Notes under the pieces: model-generated | What the model saw: only the letters and a program-made list of their open reading frames with translations | What the model was told of the DNA's origin: nothing | The model's database searches: none | Assembly (NCBI GenBank): GCA_018806915.1 | Contig: JAGKQI010000031.1 | Location: forward strand, 186,001 to 250,000 | Length of the DNA stretch: 64,000 nucleotides | Origin: Phytophthora colocasiae | Taxonomy: Eukaryota > Oomycota > Peronosporomycetes > Peronosporales > Peronosporaceae | Reading direction: 5' to 3' | Shown here: one piece after another, positions 50,400 through 63,059 of the stretch | Layout of the letters: each line of letters opens with the position of its first letter | Numbering within the stretch: the stretch's first letter is position 1 | Made by a program: the position numbers and the translations under genes

Positions 50400-53300
50400 C
50401 TACTCCCAGATTTGTATCCCAGTATTCCGCTTGTCTCGCGCCTTCTCTCTCACACCGGTCTGATTTGCACTCCTGTTCTCAGCAACGAGTTCAGCCTGGA
50501 GTACATGGACCCGAATTCCAACACGCCTCCCTCGAAGCATAGCTTTGACTAGTCCGCTACTCCAGCACCAACAAGTACAAGTAAGTCCTTGAGCTTCGAC
50601 TTGTCTAGGCTTCGTAAACGTGTCTGCCGGATTAACCGTTCCTTTCACCTTGTAGATCTCCACTACACCTTTCTCAACTTGCTCCCGCACATAGTGCCAA
50701 CGCAACTCAATGTGCCGTGTGCGAGGACTGTAACTTGGATTCACCGCCATGATGATCGCTGCTTGGATGTCAATTCCAAGTCTCAGCTTGACACTGCGGT
50801 GCGGCAATATTTCCTGCAAAATGTTGCTTTCCGCTACATCCTCCATTGTTGCTTCACACGATGCCACATATTCTGCTTCCGCCGAAGAAAGCGCCACGAT
50901 AGACTGTCGACGTGACATCCACGAGATTGCACCTCCAGCTAACGTAGACACGAATCCTGTTGTGCTCTTACGTGACTCTGGTCATTTGCCCAGTCACTAT
51001 CACAGTAACCTTCCAGCACAACCTCCTGCGGTGCTTTCGTATTCCGGTTGTAAGTGATGCCATACTCAATTGTACCTGCCAGATACCGCAGCACACGTTT
51101 CGAAGTGCCCACATGCTTGGCCGACGGCTTGGCTACAAATCTGCTGAGCTGCCTGACAACGAATGTCAGATCAGGACGAGTTCCAGTAGCTAGGTACATG
51201 AGCATTCCAATTGCCTTTTGATAAGGAAAGCTGGTATCCGACTCTTCACTATCTCCAAGTGGTGCCAGTCTTGCATTGGTTTCCATGGGGTTTCCCACTG
51301 CATGAGCATGCTCGTATCCGAAAGTCTCCAGAATCTCACGAGCATACTTGCTCTGACTCACAGTGATGCACTCGTTTGACTGCATGAGCTCAATTCCCAG
51401 GTACCGCGTCAGTAACCCCTGGTCCTTGATACCGTAGGCCTTATCAATCTCTTCAAACAAGTTGCACTTGCTGCCTCACTGTTGGTCGCCACGAAAATGT
51501 CATCTACGTAAATGAGCACCATCATGATCATGTCTCCATCAAAGCGATAGTATAGACAAGACTCAGTCAGTGAGCGTTGATAGCCGCGCTCGAGCAGCCA
51601 CCGAATTAACTCGGTATTCCACTCTCTTCCTGACTGCCTCAGCCCGTACAAAGCTACGTACATGTATCCGTCAATTTCACACGGGTAGCCATCAATGGAC
51701 CGTAAGTACTGCCTGATACCTAGCAATGCGTTCAAATATGCCGTATTCACATCACCACCATATAGGTCCAGGTTCAGAACGGCTGCAAGCGCTATCAGCA
51801 TTCGCAAAGATGACAAACGGGCCACCGGTGCAAAAGTCAAAACAAAGTCGATTCCAGGTCGCTGGTGATTTCCCAGAGCAACCACACGTGTCTTAAACCG
51901 GATGACGTATCCCTGGTGATCTGACTTCAACGCATAAACCAACTGCGTGCTTATCGGCTTAGCATCAGCAGGTACTTGGTCACGTGAGATTTCCTCAATG
52001 ACCCCTTTCTCCCTCAGTGCCGCCATTTCCAGCAGCTCTGCTTCTTTCGAGTAGTTTGCAAACCTCGAGCGCATCGCCTCCCTATGGTTCCGGGGCATCT
52101 TGATACTGTTCGCACGTATCGGTTGTCCACGCTCATCCTGTATGCGAGATGTGGCTTGCATCACGTTCACCACGAAATCATCCAAATACTTAGGCCTACG
52201 ACGCTCACTTGCTTCGCGAAGTCCCGTCCGATTTCGTTTTGTATCTGGTATGGCTGCAGCATGCTCCACCCTTTCCGCTTCTGAAGAAGTCTCACTGCGG
52301 TGAGTGCGTTTTCCAGTCTGTCTCGGTGGCATTAGTGTGCTAGCGTCAACTACTTCCGGCTGCACGCTTTCCCCATTCATTCGATTCAGTACTGCTGTTT
52401 GCTGGTTCGAAAGCACTCGCCACTGTGACTTGATCATCATCGATTCCTTCCATGGCATATTCTTCACCATCGGATCTATCACTTGCAGCAGTCGATGAGC
52501 ACTCAGCATCTTCCAGCTCACTTGGTGCCTCAATTGGTTCAGTAGGCACAGGCAAGTTCACCTCCACCGGATCTGCACTAGCTTCTTCAGCCGTACAGTT
52601 GCCATCCACACTAGTTTCAGCAACGCCACTAACTACGTCACTAGTTTCAGCCACATCACTAGCTTCAGCAAACTCCACGTTCTGTGAATTCGTCACCTTG
52701 CTAGGTTCCGTGTTGACATCAAATTCCTGGGTCGGCGGTTGCTGTGCAAAGCGTACGTGACGATGTAGTTCTCGGTCAGTATCGTCCTTTACGTATTATG
52801 CCCCATCCCCCCCTCGAGCTCCATAGAGTGTTCACTCATGGGCTCGCCAAAAGTTTCGGTAGGTTCGACGCTGCTTAAATCATCGCTGACATTCACAGTT
52901 TCATTCTCAGCAAGCAAGCTAGCTTGCTCGAAGTGTAATGACTCTAGGTCACTGTCCTCCACATCCACGTCGTGGCGATCACGATACACAGTGTCTTCAG
53001 ATACTCTCAAATCTGCCACGAACTTGACCGTTCGTTCATCAGGAAAGTATACCTTGCATCCCACGACGTCCTCCGCGTAAATCCCAGGTTAGCATTGTCG
53101 TGATGCTTACGTTTTCCCCTGCGTTACTGGTATGTGCACGTTTGCCAGCGCACCAAACTTGCGAATGTGGTGAAGATCCGGCTTCATCCCGAACATCAAC
53201 TCGTAAGGTATGCCATTAGCTCCCTTGTTCAAGACCCGGTTCTTAATGTACGCTGCGTTCCGCAATGCTTCAGGCCACAAGTTCCTCGGAAAACCAGCTT

Positions 53301-55304
53301 GCACCATCATGGCTTTCATCATACCGACGAGAGATTGGTGCGTCCGCTCACACAGGTTCAGCTGCGAGCTCTTTGGTCCGACCTTCACATGCTCAATCCC
53401 ATGAGCAGCGTACCAGCTATCGATCTCCGCATTCACGAATTCACCACCTTTATCTGTCAGCACCTTCTTGACCTTGAATGAACTCTGCTGACCTCCACCT
53501 CGATCTCTTCCTGCTTGCCTTTCCGCCCAGATAATATATTCTTCGATATGTTTGTTCACCACATCACTGGACTTGCTAGTCAGCATCTTAATCGTGACAA
53601 AGCGCGAGTATCCATCAAGAATCACCAGCACTGATTCGTATCGTGTACCATTTCCCTTGCTTGGGATCAACAGATCAGCGTACACTACTTGATTCGGCTC
53701 TTTGAGTTTCCGATCAAGCTTCTTCCGAAGAGGTTTCTTCTTCTGCTTCGCGATATGACAGGCATCACACGTGTTCAGTTGTCGTCGCGTCAGCATCATG
53801 CCACGCACGAGACCCTTGGCGACCATAGTCTTCAAGTACTGTGGACACGTGTGCGCCAAGCGCTCATGCCATAGCGTCAGTGATCCAACGCCTTCAGCTG
53901 TCGTGAAATTGCATCTTGCTCTAGCTGGTGGTCTTACAATTGAACTGTCCGAAAGATCCGATGCGTAGAATCGTTGCGGTGTAGCAATTGCTATCGTTTT
54001 ACCTTCTTCCATGATAAATAAGTTCAGTGTTTCACGCTCATAGTCAAAGTCCAGACCTTGTTCAGCAGCTAAGCCAGGCGATAACAAACTACAGTCTGAC
54101 CCTGGAACGTAGAACACATCATTGAGACGCAATACCGTCTGTACACCATTGACCAGTGTTGACAACACTACAGTGCCGTCGCCCGTTACTTGAGCTCGAA
54201 GCGCATCTGTAAGTCCACGAATACCCCGTGCATGATCAATGTCTTCACTGAAAGTTGCAAAGTAGGAACGTCTCCCAATCACGTGAACATTCGATGCAGT
54301 ATCGAAAAACCACCATCCTCCTCAGCAGTGTCGTCCTCGCCCTCATGTACACTGGTATCTCGACCACCGTGTACATCCACCCCCACACGAATATCCTCTT
54401 CATGCTCAGGCTCTGGATTGGAACCACCACCAACGAGAATCATCACATGCGAACGCGCCTTACGTTTCTCTTCAGCGTCATCAGCCTCTGCTTTCTTCTT
54501 ATCCTTCTCGGCTTTCACAGGACAGTTCGGCTTGATATGCTCCGTATTCCCGCAAACAAAACACTTTCTAGCCTTCTTAGACGCTTTCGTGTCTTCTTGC
54601 TTGTCCTGACCTTCATTCTTGCCCTTGTCACCTCCCTTGCCTCCGTTCTTGTTACCCCCGCGATAACCTCTGTTCCTGCTGTGAAACTACATTTGACGAG
54701 CAGCAGCGGCGCGAATCATTTCACGGACTTTTCTGGGTGTGAACTCATCTGGCGTAGCAGAGTAACGCACAGATGCCTTCAGGCTTTCGAAATCTGCCTG
54801 GTTGGGAAGACTCTCCAACAGCATCTCCACCATGTCAATGTCACTAACGGTGTACTGCAAAGTCGCCAACTCCGTTCGAATATTGAACATCTTGCACAAA
54901 TGCAGATTCGCATCACTCCCTGGGGACAACTTCATAGCCCAAAGTTGATTCACCAGGCGACGAATACTGTGGACCTTTACCGTCTTGTTTGTCTTATTCT
55001 CGAACAAGTCAATCAAAGCTGCCCACATTCCCGATCCTGTCTTCTTGTCCCGCATCTGCTGCAAGATGTCTGGCGGTACCGACGTACCCACTATGCGCCG
55101 TATTTGATTCTGCTGGTCATCGAACTTCTCCTTGCCATCATCTGTACCCAAGTCTTTACGCTTGATCGTACCGTCAGCAATCGGCATCAGCTTCTTCTCT
55201 GTCAGAACCGCCTCCATGGCCCACTTGTACGTCTGCCAGTCCTTCCCGTCCCAGTTCTTGGGAACGCCATCGTTGTTGTACTTGAGCGGCTCCGCCATCT
55301 TTAA
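50400..55304 (-). mobile_element. Copia LTR retrotransposon 2, decayed, LTRs not recognised
   Basis: Minus-strand blocks in Copia order, split over at least six frames: gag (ATG near 55298: MAEPLKYNNDGVPKNWDGKD), zinc knuckle CFVCGNTEHIKPNC (about 54570), GAG-pre-integrase and integrase (53107-54282: HERLAHTCPQYLK, YADLLIP, TDKGGEFVN, LCERTHQSL), an acidic linker (52346-53064), RT (51409-52533: GNHQRPGIDFVLTFAPVARL, MVLIYVDDIFVATN) and RNase H (50400-51460: SSAEAEYVASCEATMED, TRHIELRWHYVREQ). It is a different lineage from Copia 1. Stops and shifts make it dead. Confidence 0.85.
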
Positions 55305-55629
55305 CCCACCGGCGACCGCTGTTATCCCAGCTTTGCTGGGATAAGTTTTATATAGAAATTTGTATGCTATGGGGGTAGGGAAATCAATGTTCCCATCGGT
55401 CTGGAGTGTCACCACCTGCTTTCGCTTACTTTTTGCTTATTGGTCAGTAGTATCCAATCAGAGTTGAGATAAGCTTCTAATAGTGAGGTCTGTCAATGGA
55501 CTTGGCGAAAAAACCTTGTCGTAATTCGGAGTAGCCGCCCAAAATCACGAAAATAATCTCTACTTTTAGACTATCTATTACAAAAATTTATCCTCGGCAT
55601 CTATCCCCGCCCACTGGGCGGCGCCCAGT
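55305..55629. other. 5' flank of Copia 2 (possible LTR remnant)
   Basis: Contains a short hairpin ttatcccagctttgctgggataa at 55321-55343. It could be part of the 5' LTR, but with no matching 3' LTR this is unproven. Confidence 0.3.
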
Positions 55630-57315
55630 ATGAGCACGCTGAGGAACATCTTCTCGCTGGAAAAGCGCAAGAAAATACGGCTGAGCCCCTGCGCTGTTTG
55701 AAGGCCGTGGACGACGTTCACTGACGCTGGATGGAACAGACGTTCAAGGTCGCTATGACGACGGCAATGAAGAACTTGAGACGTCACGGAGCGAAGAAGA
55801 AGACGAGGAAAATGATGTGCAGTCCACGGAGGGAGAAGAACACTCGTACCGACGTGGTCGACAAGCTATTCCTATGGATTCACCAGGTGATGATCTACGT
55901 GGAGACCATTTGATGCTGGACGGGGAGGAGGACGGAGATTTGGCCAGACGCATGGCTGGAATTGGTGTGCAGAGATTGCGACGTTTAAGAGGGAGAAGAG
56001 GCTTCTTCCATTCAGATGCAGATACTCGCATCTTCCGATACAGATCTAGTGGGGGGGGGATTCTGCAGATAATTACACTGAGAAGACGCAAAAGAGAGGA
56101 CCATGATGTGTTCTGGACGGCGATTGGAGTATTGACGCTGCTGAGCTTCTTACTCATGAGCAGCATTACGATCTACTTGACGCAGACGGATTTCTTCGAG
56201 TCGCATCAGAACGATCTCTTTGGAACGACGGTGGATAATAGATTTACAGTTGTGGCGGAGGATGACGCACAGATCTTCTTGAGAAGTGGTATAACGTACG
56301 TAGTGGAGAGTTGTTTTGCGGCATCAATTAATGTTGTGTGTTGTGACGCCCAGGATACTCTAATACCGCCTACTCGGAGGGAATGATCGCATTTGATGAT
56401 GGAGAGTTGAAAATCGGACGTCGTGCATTGGATTCCGGAGACCAGCAGAATTTTATGGGGTGACTTTCTTCTCCAATGGCACTGTGACGTTCACAAACAG
56501 GGTGGATTGTAAGTGCACATGACATTTTCTTGTGTGCGTATTGCTTTGCTAACAGTTTGGTGTTACATCAGCTCCCATGATTGAGGCGGATTATTTGAGT
56601 GCCAGAAAGGGGGTTGTTTTCGATGATGGCACGATGATGACCACAGCTGCGAACAGTTCGGGCGGTGTGAAGGAGCAGGGCGACCTGAATTTCGTATCAA
56701 AAGCAGGAACTGTCATCACGAGCGCTGGTGGAAACTCCCTGCTTTTCGTCGATCCTGCTGGAACGGTGACAGTGGCCAACACCATCGCGGACGATCCTAC
56801 AGCGGCCGGCATTACGCTTGACGGCACGCGCGGACTTATCAGCATTGGAGATGGAATGACGCTAAAGAACGACGGTAACGCAACGAGTTTGTCTTCTTCC
56901 CAGGACCTTTACCTGGATACGAGCACAGTCTTCGTAGGTTCTGCTGGCGGCGGAAAAGTGCGGGTTTCGGTACCTAGTGGTGACACTACTGGAGATGATG
57001 GTGCACGAGCACTTGAGTCTGCGCAAGAAAGTGAGCGTCGGGTACAATCCTCGACGCTATTTGTCGTGTCAAGCTGGAGCGACGGTGAACATCTCTACAG
57101 TAGTCTCTGCCCAAGAGCGAACAGACAAAGAATATAAGAGAGGACGAACGCTTTTACGCCCTGCTCGAGCGAAAAAAGCCACTACATCAACGTTGACAAG
57201 GAAACGTTGGCTCGGAGTGGAGAAACTAATGCTGCACCGGTTTCCTGTGGGGAGTGCAGTATTAACGAGAACATTTTGCTGTCAAGGGGTGGAGAATATG
57301 ACAGATCTATCTTAA
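55630..57315 (+). pseudogene. Type II membrane protein with repetitive beta-like ectodomain, several frameshifts
   Basis: The ATG at 55630 opens MSTLRNIFSLEKRKKIRLSP, then the frame shifts near 55690 into a long acidic and Arg-rich cytosolic region. One membrane segment follows (FWTAIGVLTLLSFLLMSSIT, about 56113-56180), then an extracellular part. Intron-like GT...AG boundaries occur at 56296-56353 and about 56509-56570, and another shift lies near 56455. The ectodomain (56577-57000) is Gly/Thr/Ser/Asp-rich with repeated strand-turn units (LNFVSKAGTVITSAGGNSLL, TVTVANTIADD, LISIGDGMTLKNDGN), like a beta-helix or fibre shaft. The end dissolves into shifted frames. I do not know the family; it resembles oomycete single-pass surface proteins by layout only. 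Confidence 0.5.
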
Positions 57316-57870
57316 AGCACACAGCGCTCTTTCATTGAGAGAAGACCCGGATAAGGAGGCTTTATCGAAGGCACGATTGAAAGCCCTAGTGTTGGATATC
57401 TGGCTGGAGTTTCTCAAGGAAAGAGTCAGATAGATGCTCATCAGAGCTACCTCTGTTGCTGGATCTCAAGCAGCAACGCAACCTGACAGCGAGGTTCTTG
57501 CATGCGAGCGCGTCTCTCTTCACAATTTAAGCTTTTGAGTCGAGGTCGTACTTGCTCGAGTTGGAGATCGTAGAGGAATGTAGAGCGCAGTCGGAGATAG
57601 ACCTATAGCGACGGAGCAGCAGAGAAAAACATATAAAAAAGCGAAACACAACGACCTGCTTATTTATCCTTTAACTTTGAGATGACACGAACGTTGAGCA
57701 TTAATCTACATGTATTTCTACTATCCTAGGTAAGTATATTGCACGAGATCAGTTCACTATACTCGAGTCGGTAAACGCCAACCATAACACGTGCGTAGTA
57801 CATCGTACGTCTCCACATATTCTTCCGTGACCTATTGTCTTAAATCTCACGTGACCTCAACTGTCGCAGG
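57316..57870. other. No gene seen
   Basis: Includes agcagcaacg and ggagatcgtag short repeats. No domain-bearing frame. Confidence 0.4.
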
Positions 57871-57875
57871 GTGCA

Positions 57876-58190
57876 TCAGGTAGCTGTACTCGTCCATCGG
57901 CAACGGAATGGGATGCCAAGGCGTACCCGCCGCAGGTGCTCGTCGACTGCACCAGTTTGCCAATTTACCGAAAAGCGATGGAGGCTCCACTTGTGAAATT
58001 GCCCTTGCTGAGTGACAGCAACGCCTACCACAACTCCAGCCAATAATCGAGCCACAAACTGCATCGGCCCGAAGAAATATCCGTCTTTATAATTCCAGAG
58101 TGAATAGTGAAGTGTAGGCAACGTCAATTGCTCAACGTAGCGCTTGTGACGATTCATAGCAGCGTTGAAGTTGTTCACCACATCTTTAGT
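57876..58190 (-). pseudogene. Unrecognised gene fragment
   Basis: Minus frame reads VWKTKDVVNNFNAAMNRHKR, YVEQLTLPTLHYSLWNYKDG and a hydrophobic FVARLLAGVVVGVAV before losing protein-like character. No upstream ATG before a stop. Probably an internal exon piece of a host gene; family unknown. Confidence 0.3.
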
Positions 58191-58444
58191 CTTCCAGACT
58201 AGAATTGGAAGCCACAGAAGAGCTTACAGACGTAGAATCATCCAAGCCATTGGACTCCACTGCGATCTAGTGACAAAATCTGTATAAGTATAATTTTAAA
58301 TGATAAAAGACAACTTGACTTCAAAACTAGTACAGTAGGATAAACGGTATTTCTGAGAATTGGCCGAGACGTTTGAGAGACTTTGAGAGACCTCCGAGAA
58401 TTATCTATAAGGAAAGAACATGACTACGTCTGAAAGAATTGGGG

Positions 58445-59053
58445 ATGCCACTTTCATTTTTCCTGCATTGGTCCAACTACAACCGAGGTATGGATTGGAG
58501 CTGGCGCGTGGAGGACGTGGCATTGTCCATCGTTCACGACTTTATTGACAACAAAACATGGTCCTATGGGTCGTGTGTTGTCGTGCTACGTGGGTTGCCT
58601 GGAAGCGGGAAGACAAAGTTCGCCGAGATGCTTCGACGTGCGTTTGTAAATGCATTCGCAGAGGACACCGTGAGCAATGCACGGATCGTGCGTATATTCA
58701 CCCCTCAGCAAGATGAATGGGGTGCATGGTGGTGTGATAGGAACATGCACGGCGTATTTAGAGCTGAGCTTCAAAGCGCCGAAGTGGTGATCGTTGACAG
58801 TTCGCACATTTCTCAAGTGGAATGGGAGTTCGTGGAGAGAATGGCAAATTCGTGTTGGAGCGATTGTGGACTTGAAGGGAAGACTTACGTGGTGAGTTTT
58901 CTTTGCGATGATTTCGAGCACGCGAAAAAATTAAATCAACGCGCGGATGACCCGCTACCAGATGAGTTGTTGTGCAACCTTTACCGTGATTTTCAAGCGG
59001 CGGAACCTGAGGTGGCTGAAGTAGCACATTTCTACACTGTTGCTTCTCAATAG
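58445..59053 (+). CDS. Small P-loop ATPase/kinase-like protein
   Basis: 202 residues from the ATG at 58445 (188 from the ATG at 58487-58490 region). Walker A is exact: LRGLPGSGKTKFAEML (about residue 50). A Walker B-like VVIVDSSHIS follows at about 117, and WEFVERMANSCWSDCG then YVVSFLCDD beyond it. This spacing fits the AAA_33/N4BP2-type small kinase fold (polynucleotide- or zeta-toxin-like P-loop phosphotransferases), but the substrate cannot be told. Single exon, host-like codon use, no signal peptide. Both neighbours are gene fragments, so it may be the only working gene in this part. Confidence 0.65.
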   Translation: MPLSFFLHWSNYNRGMDWSWRVEDVALSIVHDFIDNKTWSYGSCVVVLRGLPGSGKTKFAEMLRRAFVNAFAEDTVSNARIVRIFTPQQDEWGAWWCDRNMHGVFRAELQSAEVVIVDSSHISQVEWEFVERMANSCWSDCGLEGKTYVVSFLCDDFEHAKKLNQRADDPLPDELLCNLYRDFQAAEPEVAEVAHFYTVASQ

Positions 59054-59740
59054 CGTTGGAGACACGCAGTGCAACAATCTCCGGAAGTACGGCAATGTAC
59101 TGGCTATCAAGGTTTTTTTTACGTTTTATTGTTAGCAATACAGTTGACAACATTAATTTACATCGATGGCAGAACAACATTGACATTAAAAGACGTATTT
59201 ATATTGAGTTTAGTAATGACGATGTCAACTCTTCACATAGCGTATTTGCATACAAGACTTTATATTCATGCTCACTCTAACGCGTAGAGATATAGGCGTG
59301 AGCACACCACGTCAACTTGGTACGTCTATATGCCAGATTTAGTGCATGACGACTTGTGCTTGGACGACTTCTTCGCATGCCTCAACCTTGGTCTGACCAG
59401 CCGTCGTGGACGCCACTATGTTGTGCCTTTGGACGATGCGCCCTCGGCCCTGCAGGTATCGTCGCCATCTCGAATGACACCGTTGTCTTGCTGTTGAAGC
59501 ACAAAAAGTAGCATAAAATTCTAAAACCTACCTTGCGAAAGTAAACACAGCATAAAATCTGCTTAAAAGGACGCGTTTAGTGACGATGTTGATCCGCCAT
59601 CGATTCAAATATTTTTGTTGTCGTGCCGAAAGAAAGTAGACCCTTTCAACGCTCGCCATTGAATGACTGCCCGATCTAAATGTTTTGCCTGTACATCTAC
59701 GATTTATCTTTGGACCTTCCAACACCATGTCGATGATGTT
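59054..59740. other. No gene seen
   Basis: 3' flank of the P-loop gene. Short frames only, no recognisable repeat. Confidence 0.4.
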
Positions 59741-59799
59741 TTACCATTGACCTATCCAATACTACAGTAGTACTAAACTCGAGATATATAATAAGCACT

Positions 59800-60390
59800 G
59801 ACGCCGTCACGCGGTGTTCTTCCCTGAGCTTCTCCTTCTCCAGATCGAGCAGGTGGCTCATGGCTTGTCGTAGCTGCTTCTCTTCTTCGTTCTTGGCCTC
59901 CAGCCCAATAGCAATGCGGTGCAAACGCACATCTTGCTCGAACCGACAAAACCGAATCTTGTCGACGTTTGCCACATGCTCCCCAGACTTGTACGCACGT
60001 TCCAAGTGCTGTCGCTGAGAGGTCTCTCGCTGGCGTAGTTCCAGTAAGTGATTCTTCAGTGAGCGTTTATACCGGAGATACTGAGCTTGAGCCTTCGATG
60101 TTGCCTCGTGCTGCCTCGTTTTGGGAAATAGAGGATAGAGAGACTTGGATGTATCACGTCGGGTGGTACGAGAAAAGGACGCTCGCTCAGGAGCGTGAGG
60201 ATCCTCTCGTGCAACCTTCTTTTTTACTGGGTGTCAATTCATTGTCTTCTTCAGCCTCCTGGTGGTTGGCACTCTTTCGAGGAGTAACAGGCTTCTGGGC
60301 GGGAATGTTCTCGCTTGGTCGAGAATTCTCGCGATCTCCGACATCTTCAGCCGCAGCTTCGTCTTCTTTGTGCTCGGGAACAACTTATCA
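59800..60390 (-). pseudogene. Coiled-coil host gene fragment with a poly(A) frameshift, between direct repeats
   Basis: Minus strand from 60390: an acidic frame VPEHKEDEAAAEDVGDRENS and following residues to NELTPSKK. The frame then shifts at an A6 run (about 60220) into KVAREDPHAPERASFSRTT and a long heptad-like region: LRYKRSLKNHLLELRQRETS, FEQDVRLHRIAIGLEAKNEE, LLDLEKEKLREEH. No start codon. Both sides carry a related ~50-bp sequence (cattgacct...tactactgtagtactaaact) at 59747-59800 and 60392-60443, in the same orientation. It looks like one or two exons of a larger coiled-coil gene, copied and decayed. Confidence 0.45.
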
Positions 60391-60519
60391 TTGACCTCTC
60401 AAATACTACTACTGTAGTACTAAACTCAAGGTAAGCACTACACCTCGAGCTGATCAGCTGACAGGGAATCGAAGCCGTCAGCAGCCACAAAACTTTCCTA
60501 GCGCAACTACACAGCAGAA

Positions 60520-60910
60520 CGCCGGGCAGCGTAGCAGGTTAAAGCAGCATTGTGATGGTGTAGCGTAAGGGTTGCGTAGCAGAACGTCGAGCAGCGTACC
60601 AGGTAGAACAGCCTAGTAGGTAGGGCAGCGTAGCAGGTTATAGCAGCATTGTGACCAGTAGGGCTCCAGCAACGTAACGGGTAGCGTAGCAGATCGTCGA
60701 CCAGCGTACCAGGTAGAACAGCCTAGTAGGTAGGGCAGCGTAGCAGGTTATAGCAGCATTGCGACCAGGTTCGAGTAGCGTAGCAGGTTATAGCAGCATT
60801 GTGACCAGTAGGGCTCCAGCAGCGTAACGGGTAGCGTAGCAGCCAGTAGAACGTCGAGTAGCGTAGCAGCCAGCAAAGGTCGAGCAGCGTAGTCAGCAAT
60901 TTCGTGTAGT
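60520..60910. repeat. Degenerate minisatellite
   Basis: Units built on GTAGCAGGTTATAGCAGCAT, TGTGACCAGTAGGGCTCCAG and GTAGAACGTCGAGCAGCGTA recur with insertions and deletions. Two near-identical blocks of about 120 bp are at 60583-60700 and 60705-60830. Confidence 0.75.
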
Positions 60911-61069
60911 GCACGTCGAGCAGGGCGTCAGGACATTGGGTAATGGGGGACTTGAGGGGCTTGGTGAAATTGAAAATGAGGCTCCGCTTTGCGATTCTTA
61001 CCGCGAGGATCGCGCACATGAGGTTGGCTAGAGCTTCAACTTGCTGGCCAATTAGCACTCGTCATTTTT

Positions 61070-61650
61070 ACGCTAGCGCCTCTTATTGGCGGAATCGTCA
61101 GAGCGAACCCGCCGGGGAAAAGCTTGGCTTGGAAAAGCGCGCGGAAACACGTATAGTGGGCCTTGCGACCGCGTAGGAATCATGTTGGCTTCAAGTTCAA
61201 CCTCAACATATGATTACTATAATACTCACACTATACTATTGATATTACTATACGTGGCGAAGAGTGCGTTTGTACTTGCGATAGTATGAACCCTGACAAT
61301 AAAATGTCAACTGCGAAGAAACGTCGACTTGAGATTTCAATTATCAGCGATGGTCTGCATTTCACTCACTTTCTGTAGTCCGCCATGGGGACGATGATTA
61401 AACGCAGTTGCAGTAGTTAGTGGTAGTTCACGGGTGGCACGACCGTGCAGAAGCCGCCCGGAAAAATTGACCGTTTTGAAGTTGTTGCTAGAACTTCACA
61501 GCCGGCTACGAAAGCGCATTCAGGGACGTGGGCACCCACGTTGAAGCTCCCAGTCCGGCTCGGCGTGGCTTTAGTGTCATAGACCTCTATCGATGATACC
61601 GCAGCCAAGACTGCTGCCTCATGTTGTGAGGAGGTTTAACTTTATCGATG
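61070..61650. repeat. Left arm of a large inverted repeat
   Basis: Reverse complement of 63421-64000 with almost no differences seen; a 67-codon frame inside is translated identically in both. Contains the junction aaccctgaca/ataaaatgtc at about 61301. Read outward on the minus strand, TGTCAGGGTTCATACTATCG resembles the start of a Gypsy-type LTR. Confidence 0.85.
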
Positions 61651-63055
61651 GACGCCCTGTCCATTCTGCAGAGTGCGTCGTATGAATTTCATTAGTAGTG
61701 CTGGTACAGAAAGACAACATGCCGCTGAAGATCTTCTGCTTTTAAACCAGCTTATACCATATTAATCATAGTCCGGAATCTACCACAGAGAAGAAGAGAG
61801 AAGTTGATTAACTTTTAGCGGGGACGTAATCATCCTTGCGTTTTAGTCGCGTTCTCCACGTTGAATCAAGGTTTGTGTATTCTCGTGACGTTCACGAGAA
61901 TACAAAATTTGTAAGTGGATGTGTATGCTAAAGATGGTGAAAGGTTTTGATGCTGTGCTGTGGGTCAATGACTAAACTGCACGCTGGCCCAAACAACTAT
62001 GATAACGAGGGTTCGCCACGTACATGCAGTTTTAGGCTAACAGCGTTGGGTTTTCGATGCCCAATGTCCCAATATGACTTTGGATGCGCATTCATCTATC
62101 TAACGCGCTAGTGTTGGAAATGTCGTTTCATTTTTTCAGCAACGGCTCGCGAACCAGTGGTAGATTCAGGGATATGATGAGTAGAATGAAGCCGGTCACT
62201 CAGCGAGGCAGATTGCGAGCCTGCTGGAGGTTGTAGTTGCGTCAAATGTTTTTGTAAGGCTTTGTGTTCTTGAAGAAATATAAGACTAGACTGTCACAAC
62301 TGAGTATTTGGGGTTACCGAACTACTCTTGATCTTAAGAGTCGAGGACGACATCTTGTCACTAGACGTATCCTTACCAGTGGAAGTGGAAGCTGGCTTGG
62401 TAGCAGCATGTTACCCGCAAGTCCTGCGTCAGCCACCGAGTACTAGCTCTCCGAGCTTACGTCCTTAAAAAAAAACCGCCTAGCTCCACTAGGTCCGGGA
62501 CTGTATTTATACCAGTGTTGGGTTTCATGGAACCACGTCGAAAATGGTTCCAGAGCCAACCTCTCGCAGTGCTAGGGCTTTCGATACCCAAACGAACGAT
62601 AATGACACAGAGCATACGTTCAAATTGCGAGTACTGACACTGAAGGTCAGCGAACACAGACAGCGTACGCAAGCGACGCCGAAGGCCGCCGGGTCATCAT
62701 CTGATACACTGAGACGTCCGAGAGGCTTTGGTAACAGCGCAGCAGATCCTCCGGCCATCTTAAGCCTTCGGCGAATGCACGAAGGTCCGTATCGTCGTAG
62801 TCGTAGTCGCTGTCGCTATTTCGTTGTAGAGTTTGTCCTGGATCTCCCCGGTCGGAAATTAGACGGCTCGGCCATCCAAGGTTGGACTTGTACCGGTCCT
62901 TAGACCAGTCTAGGTCTGTAGGACTCTTTGGAAGTAACTCAATATACCTCATCACGTCTAGGTGTTGCCATGGTCATAACGCTGTCGTTGTGTCACATTG
63001 CGAATTGTCTTTGTCTTAGTCGATGTCGTAGTTGAATTGCGCCTCTATTCTCTGC
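61651..63055. other. Spacer between the inverted arms
   Basis: A minus frame at 62647-62955 (YIELLPKSPTDLDWSKDRYK, SNLGWPSRLISDRGDPGQTL, then an acidic linker) looks like part of a retrotransposon gag. A 15-bp perfect hairpin tgtattctcgtga-cg-ttcacgagaataca lies near 61880. A gaagttgattaacttttagc relic of the LINE/SINE tail type is at about 61802. Confidence 0.4.
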
Positions 63056-63059
63056 GGTA

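Noticed and set aside
60723..61058. Minus frame with repeated LLRY and CYNLLR blocks
   Set aside because: Translation of the minisatellite; repeat period explains the pattern.
61086..61289. 67-codon frame repeated identically at 63781-63984
   Set aside because: Identical because the DNA is an inverted repeat; no domain or promoter, and it is LTR-like sequence.
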